64,000 nucleotides of DNA from an uncultured Eubacteriales bacterium (GTDB taxonomy: Bacteria > Bacillota > Clostridia > Oscillospirales > Acutalibacteraceae), in contig CAKSST010000002.1 in assembly GCA_934489895.1 (NCBI GenBank), positions 62,001 to 126,000 of the forward strand, in the 5' to 3' direction. The notes under the pieces were generated by a model. The model did no database searches, was not told the DNA's origin, and saw only the letters and a program-made list of their open reading frames with translations. How positions within the stretch are numbered: the stretch's first letter is position 1; each line of letters opens with the position of its first letter. This document shows, one piece after another, positions 19,063 to 26,544 of the stretch. Position numbers and translations under genes: made by a program.

Positions 19063-19635
19063 ATGAACATAAAAGAACTTTCGCGTGCTTGCGAAGCGGT
19101 GCTGTTTTCAGGTGCTGACCCTGTGGGTTGTGATAAGCTTTGCCGTATTTTTGAGACTGAGCCCGAAGATATTACAGCCGCTATGGAATGCCTTTCCAAA
19201 AGATTGAATGAGCAAGAGAGCGGCGTTATGCTGCTTTGTCTTGACGGCGCATATCAGTTGGTTGCCAGAAAAGAATTTGCAAGCTACATTGCTGCAGCTT
19301 ATGATTTGAAGCGAAAAACTCCCTTATCACAAGCGGCTTTAGAGGTGCTGGCGGTAATTGCTTACAATCAGCCTGTAACAAGGGCATTTGTTGAACAGGT
19401 GCGCGGTGTAGACTGCTCTGCTGTTATAACAACCCTTGTTGAGCGTGAACTTATTGAGGAGCGCGGCAGGTTAGAACTGCCAGGCAGACCTTTGCTTTAC
19501 GGCACAACCAAGAATTTTTTACGTTGCTTCTGCATAGACGATTTGTCTCAGTTGCCTGATTTACCCCAAAAAGAAACTACCGGTGCACCTGATTTGGGTG
19601 AGCAGCTTGCTGCATTGCCTGAAGGACAGGAATAA
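19063..19635 (+). CDS. scpB: Segregation and condensation protein ScpB
   Basis: A 190-aa protein of two winged-helix domains with the signature LSQAALEVLAVIAYNQPVTR and GRPLLYGTTKNFLRCF. Dimeric ScpB binds the central part of ScpA. It starts with AAAGGAG located inside the 3' end of scpA, so translation is coupled. Confidence 0.97.
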   Translation: MNIKELSRACEAVLFSGADPVGCDKLCRIFETEPEDITAAMECLSKRLNEQESGVMLLCLDGAYQLVARKEFASYIAAAYDLKRKTPLSQAALEVLAVIAYNQPVTRAFVEQVRGVDCSAVITTLVERELIEERGRLELPGRPLLYGTTKNFLRCFCIDDLSQLPDLPQKETTGAPDLGEQLAALPEGQE

Positions 19636-19680
19636 TAGTGTTTTTTTTAATTAATAATAAATAAAAAGGCGGGTTTGCCG

Positions 19681-20292
19681 GTGCTGGCTTTATATATGGT
19701 TTCAGGCATTGTAATAATTGTTACAATATTACTGATGTGTCCCGTATGCCTTACCTGGAAATATGAAGAAGAGCTGTGTGTTACGGCAAAATATTTATTT
19801 TTCAAAATGCCATTGCTTCCAACACAGCAAAAGCAGGGAACAAAGGAAAGCAACAAACAGAAAAAAGGTTTTTTAAAGAATTATTATGAAAAACATGGTT
19901 TTTCCAAAACAGTAAGCGGGATTTTTGAAATTCTAAAGGCTGTTGTAAGCCGTTTTGTCTGGCTGTTTAAAAGGTTTAAATTTAAGGATGTTTACTTTGA
20001 TATAACGGTAGCCTCTGAAAATGCGGCTTATACTGCGCTTGAGTACGGCGCTGTATGCGCGGCGGTTTATCCCGCAATGTCATTGATAAGCACCGTTGCG
20101 TCGGCAGATATAAAACGCCTGAATATAACAGCAAATTTTAATTCAGACGATTGGCTTTTTTCAACTTCAGGCGCTTTAAAATGCAAACTTATCTGGTTGC
20201 TGACGGCTTTAATAAGTTTAGTAATTGCTCTTGTTAAAAGTGAATTTATAAATATAAATGCTCAAAATAAGGAAGGTGCAAATAATGGGTGA
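19681..20292 (+). CDS. DUF2953 family membrane protein (YtfI-like)
   Basis: A 203-aa protein with an N-terminal membrane helix (residues 1-20) and a second helix near the C-terminus (about 170-190). GTG 19681 is preferred over TTG 19675 because AAGGCGGG lies 8 nt upstream. DUF2953 genes precede ytfJ/gerW in many spore formers, as here; function is unknown. It overlaps the following gene by 8 bp. Confidence 0.8.
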   Translation: MLALYMVSGIVIIVTILLMCPVCLTWKYEEELCVTAKYLFFKMPLLPTQQKQGTKESNKQKKGFLKNYYEKHGFSKTVSGIFEILKAVVSRFVWLFKRFKFKDVYFDITVASENAAYTALEYGAVCAAVYPAMSLISTVASADIKRLNITANFNSDDWLFSTSGALKCKLIWLLTALISLVIALVKSEFININAQNKEGANNG

Positions 20293-20674
20293 AAATAATA
20301 TCAAGGGTATTATGGATACCACAATGGACAAGCTTCGCGCAATGGTTGATGCCGATACAATAATAGGTACCCCCATAGTGCAGGGCGGTGTTACAATTAT
20401 TCCCATCTCAAAGGCTGCTTTCGGTTTGGCTACTGGCGGTTCTGATTTTCCGTCCAAAAGTACATCGGGCCTTTTCGGAGGCGGAGGCGGCGCAGGTGTT
20501 ACAATAACGCCCGTAGCTTTCCTTACCATTCATAATGATAACGTAAATGTTATCCAAATTTATAAGGATTCAAGTTCGGTTGACCGTGCTATCAGCCTTG
20601 CGCCTGAGCTTATTGACCGTATTGCAGGCCTTTTTAAAAAGGGTAAGGATAAGTACAAGGATATTGAGCTTTAA
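20285..20674 (+). CDS. ytfJ: GerW/YtfJ family sporulation protein
   Basis: A 129-aa protein containing the family pattern TIIGTPIVQGGVTIIPISKAAFGL followed by a Gly-rich loop (GLFGGGGGAG) and PVAFLTIHNDNVNVI. Start ATG 20285 has AAGGAAGG upstream; a longer frame would begin at TTG 20258. GerW is required for germination of Bacillus spores, so its presence supports a sporulating lineage. It pairs with the upstream DUF2953 gene. Confidence 0.9.
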   Translation: MGENNIKGIMDTTMDKLRAMVDADTIIGTPIVQGGVTIIPISKAAFGLATGGSDFPSKSTSGLFGGGGGAGVTITPVAFLTIHNDNVNVIQIYKDSSSVDRAISLAPELIDRIAGLFKKGKDKYKDIEL

Positions 20675-20690
20675 CACGTATAAACAACAG

Positions 20691-20718
20691 TTTCACCTGA
20701 ATATTATTAGTGTATATT
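20691..20718 (+). promoter_or_regulatory. Possible promoter of the carboxypeptidase gene
   Basis: TTTCAC, 16-bp spacer, TATATT, ending 19 bp before the ATG at 20738. A moderate sigma-A match; no sporulation-sigma consensus is clear. Confidence 0.35.
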
Positions 20719-20737
20719 AATATTTGGGGGATACGAT

Positions 20738-21868
20738 ATGAAAAAGACAGTTGTATGGATAATTATTGCGACAGTCTGTCTTTTTTTTATACCAAGTAAG
20801 GCAAACGCTTTGGCGGAAACGTCAGCTAAAGCAGCTGTGATAATTAATGCGGATACTTGCGGTCAGATATATGCTCAAAACGCAAATGAGTGTCTGCCTA
20901 TGGCAAGCACAACAAAAATCATGACAGCGTTACTGCTTTGTGAAGAAGCAAACCTTGATGAAACAATAACCGTTACGCAGCAGATGGTGGCGGTTGAGGG
21001 CTCATCAATGGGGCTGCTCGCAGGCGATACGGTATCGTATCATGACCTGCTTTATGGGCTGTTGCTTGCGTCTGGTAACGATGCGGCAAATACCGTTGCG
21101 ATATCTATGTACGGCAGCGTAGAAGCCTTTGCAAATCGTATGAATGAAAAAGCAGAGCAATTAGGGCTTGCCAATACACATTTTGTTACGCCGTCAGGAC
21201 TTGATGCCGAGAAGCATTACACCACAGCCTATGATTTAGCCTGCCTTGCGGCCTACGCCATACGAAACGAGGACTTTTTGGCGGCCTGTTCTTCAACAAT
21301 AGCAACGCTTAACTATGGCAATCCGCCTTATAGGAGAAGTTTAAAAAATCATAACAAACTGCTTGACAGCTATGAAGGATTAATAGGCGTAAAAACCGGC
21401 TTTACAAAAAAGTCGGGGCGCTGTCTTGTTACGGCAGCAAAACGTGACGGGAAAACGGTTATTGCAGTCACCTTAAACGACCCTAATGATTGGCAGGACC
21501 ACAAAACAATGCTTGACTACGGTTTGTCACAGCTTGAATGCAGAACTTTGAAAAGCCCTCTTGAGCAAGAGCAGATTAACGTTGTAGGCGGTACACAGGA
21601 CAAAGCAAATATTAAGGTTTTAATGCCACAAATATCTCTTGCTCAAAATGAATTACAAGATTTGAAATACGAAATTTTACTTCCCAAGTTCATATATGCA
21701 CCAAACGGAAACAATCAGCCAATAGGACAGATAAAATACACCCTTGGCGGAAAACAACTGTTTAGCGCTGAAATTGTGCTGGCAGAAAATATAACGGCAG
21801 AGAATATAAAAGTAGATTTTAAACAAAAGGTCTGGAATACCTTTTTAATGATGCTCAAACAAATGTAA
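20738..21868 (+). CDS. D-alanyl-D-alanine carboxypeptidase (PBP5/DacF type)
   Basis: A 376-aa serine DD-peptidase with a signal peptide (residues 1-25), active-site SxxK in MASTTKIM (Ser near 54), SGN in ASGNDAANTV, and KTG in GVKTGFTKKSGR. A PBP5-type C-terminal beta domain and an amphipathic C-terminal anchor (KQKVWNTFLMMLKQM) follow. It trims the terminal D-Ala of peptidoglycan stem peptides on the outer face of the membrane. The neighbourhood (scpAB, DUF2953, ytfJ, rluB) resembles the dacB/dacF context of spore formers. Confidence 0.93.
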   Translation: MKKTVVWIIIATVCLFFIPSKANALAETSAKAAVIINADTCGQIYAQNANECLPMASTTKIMTALLLCEEANLDETITVTQQMVAVEGSSMGLLAGDTVSYHDLLYGLLLASGNDAANTVAISMYGSVEAFANRMNEKAEQLGLANTHFVTPSGLDAEKHYTTAYDLACLAAYAIRNEDFLAACSSTIATLNYGNPPYRRSLKNHNKLLDSYEGLIGVKTGFTKKSGRCLVTAAKRDGKTVIAVTLNDPNDWQDHKTMLDYGLSQLECRTLKSPLEQEQINVVGGTQDKANIKVLMPQISLAQNELQDLKYEILLPKFIYAPNGNNQPIGQIKYTLGGKQLFSAEIVLAENITAENIKVDFKQKVWNTFLMMLKQM

Positions 21869-21881
21869 CGGGAGATATAAA

Positions 21882-22625
21882 ATGAAGGGAACAAAAATAA
21901 GACTGCAAAAACATTTATCCGAATGCGGCGTTGCGTCAAGACGTAAGGCAGAGGAACTTATTGCGGCGGGACGTGTGCGTGTTAACGGCAGGATAGCTTT
22001 AATAGGCGACAAGGTTGACCCCATAAGAGATAAGGTTACAGTCGGAAATAAAAATGTTGTGCGTGTTAAGGAAAAATATTATATAATGCTGCATAAGCCT
22101 CGCGGTTATGTTACCACAATGAATGACGAGCGTGACCGCCGCTGTGTTGCACAGCTTGTAAGGGATGTGCCGGCAAGAGTTTTTCCTGTTGGCAGACTTG
22201 ACAAAGACTCTGAAGGCTTACTAATAATGACCAACGACGGCGAGCTGACAAATCTGCTTACCCATCCCAAAAGCCATGTTACCAAAATATACCGCGTAAC
22301 CGTTCGCGGTAAGGTTTCTGATGAACAACTTGTAAGACTGCAGGAGGGTGTAATGCTTGACAGCGAGAAAACCTTACCTTGCGATGTTGCAATAATTGAA
22401 CTTAAAGCCGACCGTACAGTTTTGCGCTTTGGTCTTGTTCAGGGTAAAAACAGGCAAATACGTCGTATGTGCGAGCAGTTAGGTCTTGAGGTTATGCGTC
22501 TTAAGCGTACTGAAATTGCAGGCGTAAAGCTTGGTATGCTTCCGCCTGGACAGTGGCGTGACCTTAACGAAAAAGAAATGAAACATTTGGAAAACATCAG
22601 TAAAATAACAATTAAAAAAAATTAA
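21882..22625 (+). CDS. rluB: RluB-type rRNA pseudouridine synthase
   Basis: A 247-aa RsuA-family enzyme. The N-terminal S4 domain (IRLQKHLSECGVASRRKAEELI) is followed by the catalytic GRLDKDSEGLLIMTNDGEL, where Asp is the nucleophile. The family modifies 23S (RluB) or 16S (RsuA) rRNA; linkage to scpB is typical for RluB. It sits 13 bp after the carboxypeptidase gene. Confidence 0.93.
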   Translation: MKGTKIRLQKHLSECGVASRRKAEELIAAGRVRVNGRIALIGDKVDPIRDKVTVGNKNVVRVKEKYYIMLHKPRGYVTTMNDERDRRCVAQLVRDVPARVFPVGRLDKDSEGLLIMTNDGELTNLLTHPKSHVTKIYRVTVRGKVSDEQLVRLQEGVMLDSEKTLPCDVAIIELKADRTVLRFGLVQGKNRQIRRMCEQLGLEVMRLKRTEIAGVKLGMLPPGQWRDLNEKEMKHLENISKITIKKN

Positions 22626-22645
22626 CAAAATTACATAATCTTTCC

Positions 22646-22674
22646 TTGAAAAACTTGTTTTTATATGGTAAACT
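22646..22674 (+). promoter_or_regulatory. Promoter of the carboxyltransferase operon
   Basis: TTGAAA, 17-bp spacer, TAAACT located 45 bp before the first ATG. Good -35 and spacing, moderate -10. Confidence 0.55.
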
Positions 22675-22718
22675 ATGTATAAAGGGGAAGTTTTAGACCA
22701 TATAGGGAGATGAAGATT

Positions 22719-24005
22719 ATGAGTCTCAAAAATCAAATAGAAAAATATGCGGAAGAGTCGAGCGCTATCGTGGCAAATGCTGCCAGACAGCGTTTATCGG
22801 CTCTTTTTGATAATGGAAAATTCACAGAGCTTGACCGCTTTGCAAAAAATGGGGACAAACCCTGTGAAGCGGTAACCGCTTACGGTACTGTAAACGGTAT
22901 TATGGTATACGCTTTTTCTCAAGATAGTACAGTTTGCTGTGGCGCTATGGGCGCCGCTCAAGCTCAAAAGCTTGAAAGAATGTATGCTCTGGCAGAGAAA
23001 AACGGTTGCCCTGTGGTTGGAATTTATGATTCCGCAGGCGGTCACATTGATGATGGCGTTGCAACAATGACAGCTTACGGCAAGCTTATTGGCTACGCGT
23101 CAAGGCTTTCAGGCGTTGTGCCGCAGGTTTCTGTTATAGCAGGCGCTTGCACAGGCGCCGCATTATTGCTTGCACAGATGGCCGATGTTACAGTTTCATT
23201 GCAGGATAATACAAATGTTAACGCTGCTGTTACTGCTGAGGACGATATTTCTGCTGTAAAGTCTGCCGCATTATTGCTTTCATATTTTCCGCAGAATAAT
23301 CTGGCTGAGCCGCTGTGGTCGCAGCAACAGCTTTCAAGAGTTGTGTGTGAAGATGTAAAAAGTGCAGTTAATGCGATTGCTGATGCAGGCAGCGTGTTAA
23401 AGCTTTTTAATGATGAATGCGAATGCGCAGAGGTTTACCTTGCGCGTATAGGCGGCTTGCCTGCCGGTATAGTTTGTGCTTGCACAGATGACGATATCTG
23501 CGCAGAGGGCGCATTAAAGGCAGCAAGATTTGTTGCGATATGTGATGCTTTCTCTTTGCCCATTGTAACTTTGCTTGATGCAAAAGGATTTGCTGATTCA
23601 AAGTCTGCTGCAATATTGGCACACGCTTATTCAGAAGCAACTGCGCCAAAGGTTACGGTTATTTGCGGTAACGCAATAGGACAAGCTTTTATTGCTATGG
23701 CAAGCTACGGCGCAAACGCAGATGCGGTATTTGCATGGAATACGGCGGTTATAACTGCTGTTAAGCCCTGCACCGCAGTACAGCTGCTGTGTAAGGATAA
23801 GCTGAATGAGGGAGCTGACCGCAAGACTCTTGAAGAAGAATATGCTTTAGAGCAGGGCTCGCCTTTCAACGCTGCTGCGCTTGGCTGCATTGATAATGTA
23901 ATCGCACCCGAAGATACTGCTGCATGCGTGAATAAGGCATTGGAAGCTCTTGCAGGAAAACGCGTATCAACTCTTGATAAAAAACATTCGAATTTACCGC
24001 TTTAA
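22719..24005 (+). CDS. Acyl-CoA carboxyltransferase-like subunit (12S/MmdA type), short
   Basis: A 428-aa crotonase-fold carboxyltransferase. ATG 22719 is used because AGGGAGA at 22704-22710 overlaps an earlier in-frame ATG. The N-lobe has YDSAGGHIDDG and the oxyanion-type GACTGAALLLAQMADV; the C-lobe has GNAIGQAFIAMASYGANADAVFAW. It is about 80 residues shorter than usual methylmalonyl/propionyl-CoA carboxyltransferases (about 510) and has diverged loops. The next genes encode a biotin carrier and a PycB/OadA protein, so it probably transfers carboxyl from carboxybiotin to an acyl-CoA. The substrate is inferred only. Confidence 0.75.
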   Translation: MSLKNQIEKYAEESSAIVANAARQRLSALFDNGKFTELDRFAKNGDKPCEAVTAYGTVNGIMVYAFSQDSTVCCGAMGAAQAQKLERMYALAEKNGCPVVGIYDSAGGHIDDGVATMTAYGKLIGYASRLSGVVPQVSVIAGACTGAALLLAQMADVTVSLQDNTNVNAAVTAEDDISAVKSAALLLSYFPQNNLAEPLWSQQQLSRVVCEDVKSAVNAIADAGSVLKLFNDECECAEVYLARIGGLPAGIVCACTDDDICAEGALKAARFVAICDAFSLPIVTLLDAKGFADSKSAAILAHAYSEATAPKVTVICGNAIGQAFIAMASYGANADAVFAWNTAVITAVKPCTAVQLLCKDKLNEGADRKTLEEEYALEQGSPFNAAALGCIDNVIAPEDTAACVNKALEALAGKRVSTLDKKHSNLPL

Positions 24006-24020
24006 CGGAGGGTTTAAATT

Positions 24021-24422
24021 ATGAAACAGTTAAAAGTTACAGTTAACGGAAAAGTATATGATGTAAGCGTTGAAGAAATCGGCGGCGCTATGCCCGCTCT
24101 TGCTGCAACACCCGTTGCCGCTGCACCTGTAGCTGCTCCTACTGTTGCACCTGCACCGGCAGCTGCTGAGGCCGCACCTACCGCATCTGCTGCACCTGCT
24201 GCCGCAGGCAGTGAAGCAATAAATAGTCCTATGCCCGGCGTTATTCTCAGAATACCGGTAGAAGCAGGACAGCAGGTTGCAAAAAATGATGTTCTTATAG
24301 TTCTTGAAGCTATGAAGATGGAAAACGAAATTTTCGCGCCACGCGACGGTGTTGTTGCTTCAATCAACGTTTCAAACGGTGAGTCTGTTGAAGCAGGTAA
24401 AACGTTGATAACACTTGCGTAA
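24021..24422 (+). CDS. Biotin carboxyl carrier protein
   Basis: A 133-aa carrier. A short N-terminal segment (about 1-28) leads into an Ala/Pro-rich flexible linker (30-65), then the biotinyl domain with the biotinylation site EAMKMEN (Lys near 106). Biotin on this Lys shuttles carboxyl between the flanking carboxyltransferase subunits. Its place between the 12S-like and 5S-like genes marks the three as one enzyme complex. Confidence 0.95.
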   Translation: MKQLKVTVNGKVYDVSVEEIGGAMPALAATPVAAAPVAAPTVAPAPAAAEAAPTASAAPAAAGSEAINSPMPGVILRIPVEAGQQVAKNDVLIVLEAMKMENEIFAPRDGVVASINVSNGESVEAGKTLITLA

Positions 24423-24438
24423 AATGGAGGAATAATAA

Positions 24439-25833
24439 GTGGCTGTTGGTATTACCGAAACCCTTTTAAGAGATGCGCATCAATCCTTGATTGCTACACG
24501 TATGACAACCGAGGAAATGTTGCCCATATTGCCCCAGCTGGACGAGGTTGGCTTTCGTTCTCTTGAGTGTTGGGGCGGCGCAACTTTTGATGCTTGTTTG
24601 CGTTTTTTAAACGAAGACCCCTGGGAAAGACTGCGTACAATACGCCGCCTTTGCCCAAAAACTGATCTACAGATGCTTTTCCGCGGTCAGAATATGCTGG
24701 GCTATCGTCATTACGCTGACGATGTAGTTGAATACTTTATAAAAAAATCAGCTGATAACGGTATCAACATTATCCGTATGTTTGATGCTTTGAATGATAT
24801 ACGCAACCTTGAAACTTGTATAAAGGCAGGCAATGAATGCGGCATTCATGTACAGGGCGCAATATCTTATACAACAGGTGACGTATTTACAAATGAGTAT
24901 TACTGCAATTATGCAAAACAGCTTGAGAATTGCGGCGCAACGTCAATTTGCATTAAGGATATGGCCGGTCTTTTAACACCTTACTATACTTACGAGCTGG
25001 TTAAGGCTATCAAAAATACCGTTAAAATACCTGTACAGGTACACGCACACAACACATCTGGCCTTGGCGCTATGGTATTGCTTAAGGCTATTGAAGCGGG
25101 CGCAGATGCTGTAGATACAGCACTTTCACCTATGGCTCTCGGCACATCGCACGCTGCAACTGAAGCTATGGTTGCAGCCCTGCAGGGTACCGAGTGGGAT
25201 ACAGGCATTAGTCTTGAGGCTTTGGATGAAATTGCAAAATACGTAAGCACTTTACGTAAAAAATACTTTGAAAGCGGGCTTCTTGACCAGAAAATGCTTC
25301 AGGTTGATGCAAAGGTACTTATATATCAAGTGCCGGGAGGTATGCTTTCGAACCTTGTATCACAGCTTAAGCAGGCAGGCAAGGAAGATAAGCTGACAGA
25401 GGTTCTTGAAGAAGTGCCCAGAGTTCGCGCAGAATGCGGCAACCCGCCTCTTGTTACACCTTCTTCACAGATTGTTGGTACACAGGCTGTGTTAAACATT
25501 ATCGGAGGCGAACGCTATAAGATGGTCACCAAAGAGTTCAAGAGTCTGGTGCGCGGCGAATACGGTAAAACTCCTGTTGAGATTGACCCTGAATTCCGCA
25601 AAAAGATTATAGGTGACGATAAACCTATAACCTGCCGTCCCGCTGACCTTATCGATGATGAACTTGAAACCTTGCGTGAACAGGTTAAGGGCATGAGTGA
25701 ACAGGAAGAAGATGTACTTTCTTACGCAATGTTTGATAAGGTTGCAATAAAATTCTTTGAAAAACGCAATAATGAAAAGTACGGTGTAGATTCACAGCAC
25801 GCAGATGCAGCCAATCAAATTCATCCGGTATAA
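24439..25833 (+). CDS. Oxaloacetate/pyruvate carboxyltransferase subunit (OadA/PycB/5S)
   Basis: A 464-aa TIM-barrel carboxyltransferase starting at GTG with GGAGG upstream. Conserved residues are visible: LLRDAHQSL (metal Asp), the carboxylated Lys in CIKDMAGLL, and the metal-binding His pair in VHAHNTSGLG. The C-terminal PYC_OADA-type domain spans about 300-460, and there is no fused biotin domain because the carrier is separate. It decarboxylates oxaloacetate (or forms it from pyruvate) through carboxybiotin. No membrane decarboxylase beta-subunit gene is adjacent. Confidence 0.93.
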   Translation: MAVGITETLLRDAHQSLIATRMTTEEMLPILPQLDEVGFRSLECWGGATFDACLRFLNEDPWERLRTIRRLCPKTDLQMLFRGQNMLGYRHYADDVVEYFIKKSADNGINIIRMFDALNDIRNLETCIKAGNECGIHVQGAISYTTGDVFTNEYYCNYAKQLENCGATSICIKDMAGLLTPYYTYELVKAIKNTVKIPVQVHAHNTSGLGAMVLLKAIEAGADAVDTALSPMALGTSHAATEAMVAALQGTEWDTGISLEALDEIAKYVSTLRKKYFESGLLDQKMLQVDAKVLIYQVPGGMLSNLVSQLKQAGKEDKLTEVLEEVPRVRAECGNPPLVTPSSQIVGTQAVLNIIGGERYKMVTKEFKSLVRGEYGKTPVEIDPEFRKKIIGDDKPITCRPADLIDDELETLREQVKGMSEQEEDVLSYAMFDKVAIKFFEKRNNEKYGVDSQHADAANQIHPV

Positions 25834-25840
25834 AAAATGC

Positions 25841-25869
25841 TTGCAATCGGTTTGATTTTGTGTTATATT
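25841..25869 (+). promoter_or_regulatory. secG promoter
   Basis: TTGCAA, 17-bp spacer, TATATT, 42 bp before the secG ATG. Good sigma-A match in the gap between two genes. Confidence 0.65.
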
Positions 25870-25910
25870 CATATATACCGATTATTTGACCTATGGAGGT
25901 TTACTATAAA

Positions 25911-26159
25911 ATGAGTGCTATTGAGATTATTCTTGGTGTTATTGTAATAATTGTTTCTCTTGCAATTATCAGCGCCGTATTGCTTCAGCAGGGCAGACGC
26001 GCAGGCATCAGCGGCGCAATTTCCGGCGCGGCCGATACATTCCTGTCTAAAAATAAAGCCCGCACATTTGATGCTTTTCTTGCAAGATGGACAAAGTATA
26101 TTGCAATTATATTTTTTGTATTAGCATTGGTTGCAAACTACATTTCTCTCAAAGGCTAA
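25911..26159 (+). CDS. secG: Preprotein translocase subunit SecG
   Basis: An 82-aa protein with two membrane helices (about 3-23 and 58-78) and the SecG loop LLQQGRRAGISGAISGAADTFLSKNKARTFD. ATG 25911 is chosen because GGAGG (25896-25900) lies 10 nt upstream; an earlier ATG at 25893 would precede its own ribosome site. SecG joins SecYE in the export channel. It has its own promoter. Confidence 0.93.
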   Translation: MSAIEIILGVIVIIVSLAIISAVLLQQGRRAGISGAISGAADTFLSKNKARTFDAFLARWTKYIAIIFFVLALVANYISLKG

Positions 26160-26187
26160 AAACCAAAAAATTAAACAGCCCGTCATA

Positions 26188-26221
26188 GGCCAAGTACCCG
26201 TAAGGATACTTGGCCGGTTTT
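26188..26221 (+). terminator. Terminator-like hairpin after secG
   Basis: GGCCAAGTA (26188-26196) pairs perfectly with TACTTGGCC (26207-26215), with a 10-nt loop and followed by GGTTTTAT. Suitable to end secG transcription. Confidence 0.5.
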
Positions 26222-26402
26222 ATTCGCCTTACGGCGAGTGATATTGCTAAAGCAGTTATATTCGTCTTGCGACAAGTGATATTGCCTTCGGCAGTTTTAT
26301 GGGCGAATAAAATATCACTTAAACCGCAGGTTTCAATATCACGGTTGCCGTCGGCAATCCTATCACTCTTTGCACAGCAAAGACTATCCCTGCATAAAAA
26401 CC

Positions 26403-26450
26403 ACTACCCGAAAAAGAGTTTTGTTTTTCTCTTCTTCGGGTAGTTTTGTC
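26403..26450 (+). terminator. Second terminator-like hairpin
   Basis: ACTACCCGAAAAAG (26403-26416) pairs with CTTCTTCGGGTAGT (26431-26444) with one mismatch, followed by TTTGTCTTAT. Confidence 0.5.
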
Positions 26451-26544
26451 TTATACCGTTACAAGCAGCGAATTTGTGTGCCAAATTCCTATTCAGTTTT
26501 AGATAACTGTCCTTAAGAAACCCGCTCTTATGACGGGCTGTTTT

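Larger units (their letters stand above)
26173..26543. repeat. Mosaic of short palindromes bounded by a 15-bp inverted repeat
   Basis: The 385-bp gap between convergent secG and the ATPase-like gene holds no gene. Its ends, AAACAGCCCGTCATA (26173-26187) and the exact complement (26529-26543), form an outer inverted repeat. Inside are several small hairpins (CGCCTTACGGCG, TTGCCTTCGGCAG, TTGCCGTCGGCAA, CTTTGCACAGCAAAG) and repeated GTGATATTGC words. It looks like a nested repeat element; origin unknown. Confidence 0.6.
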
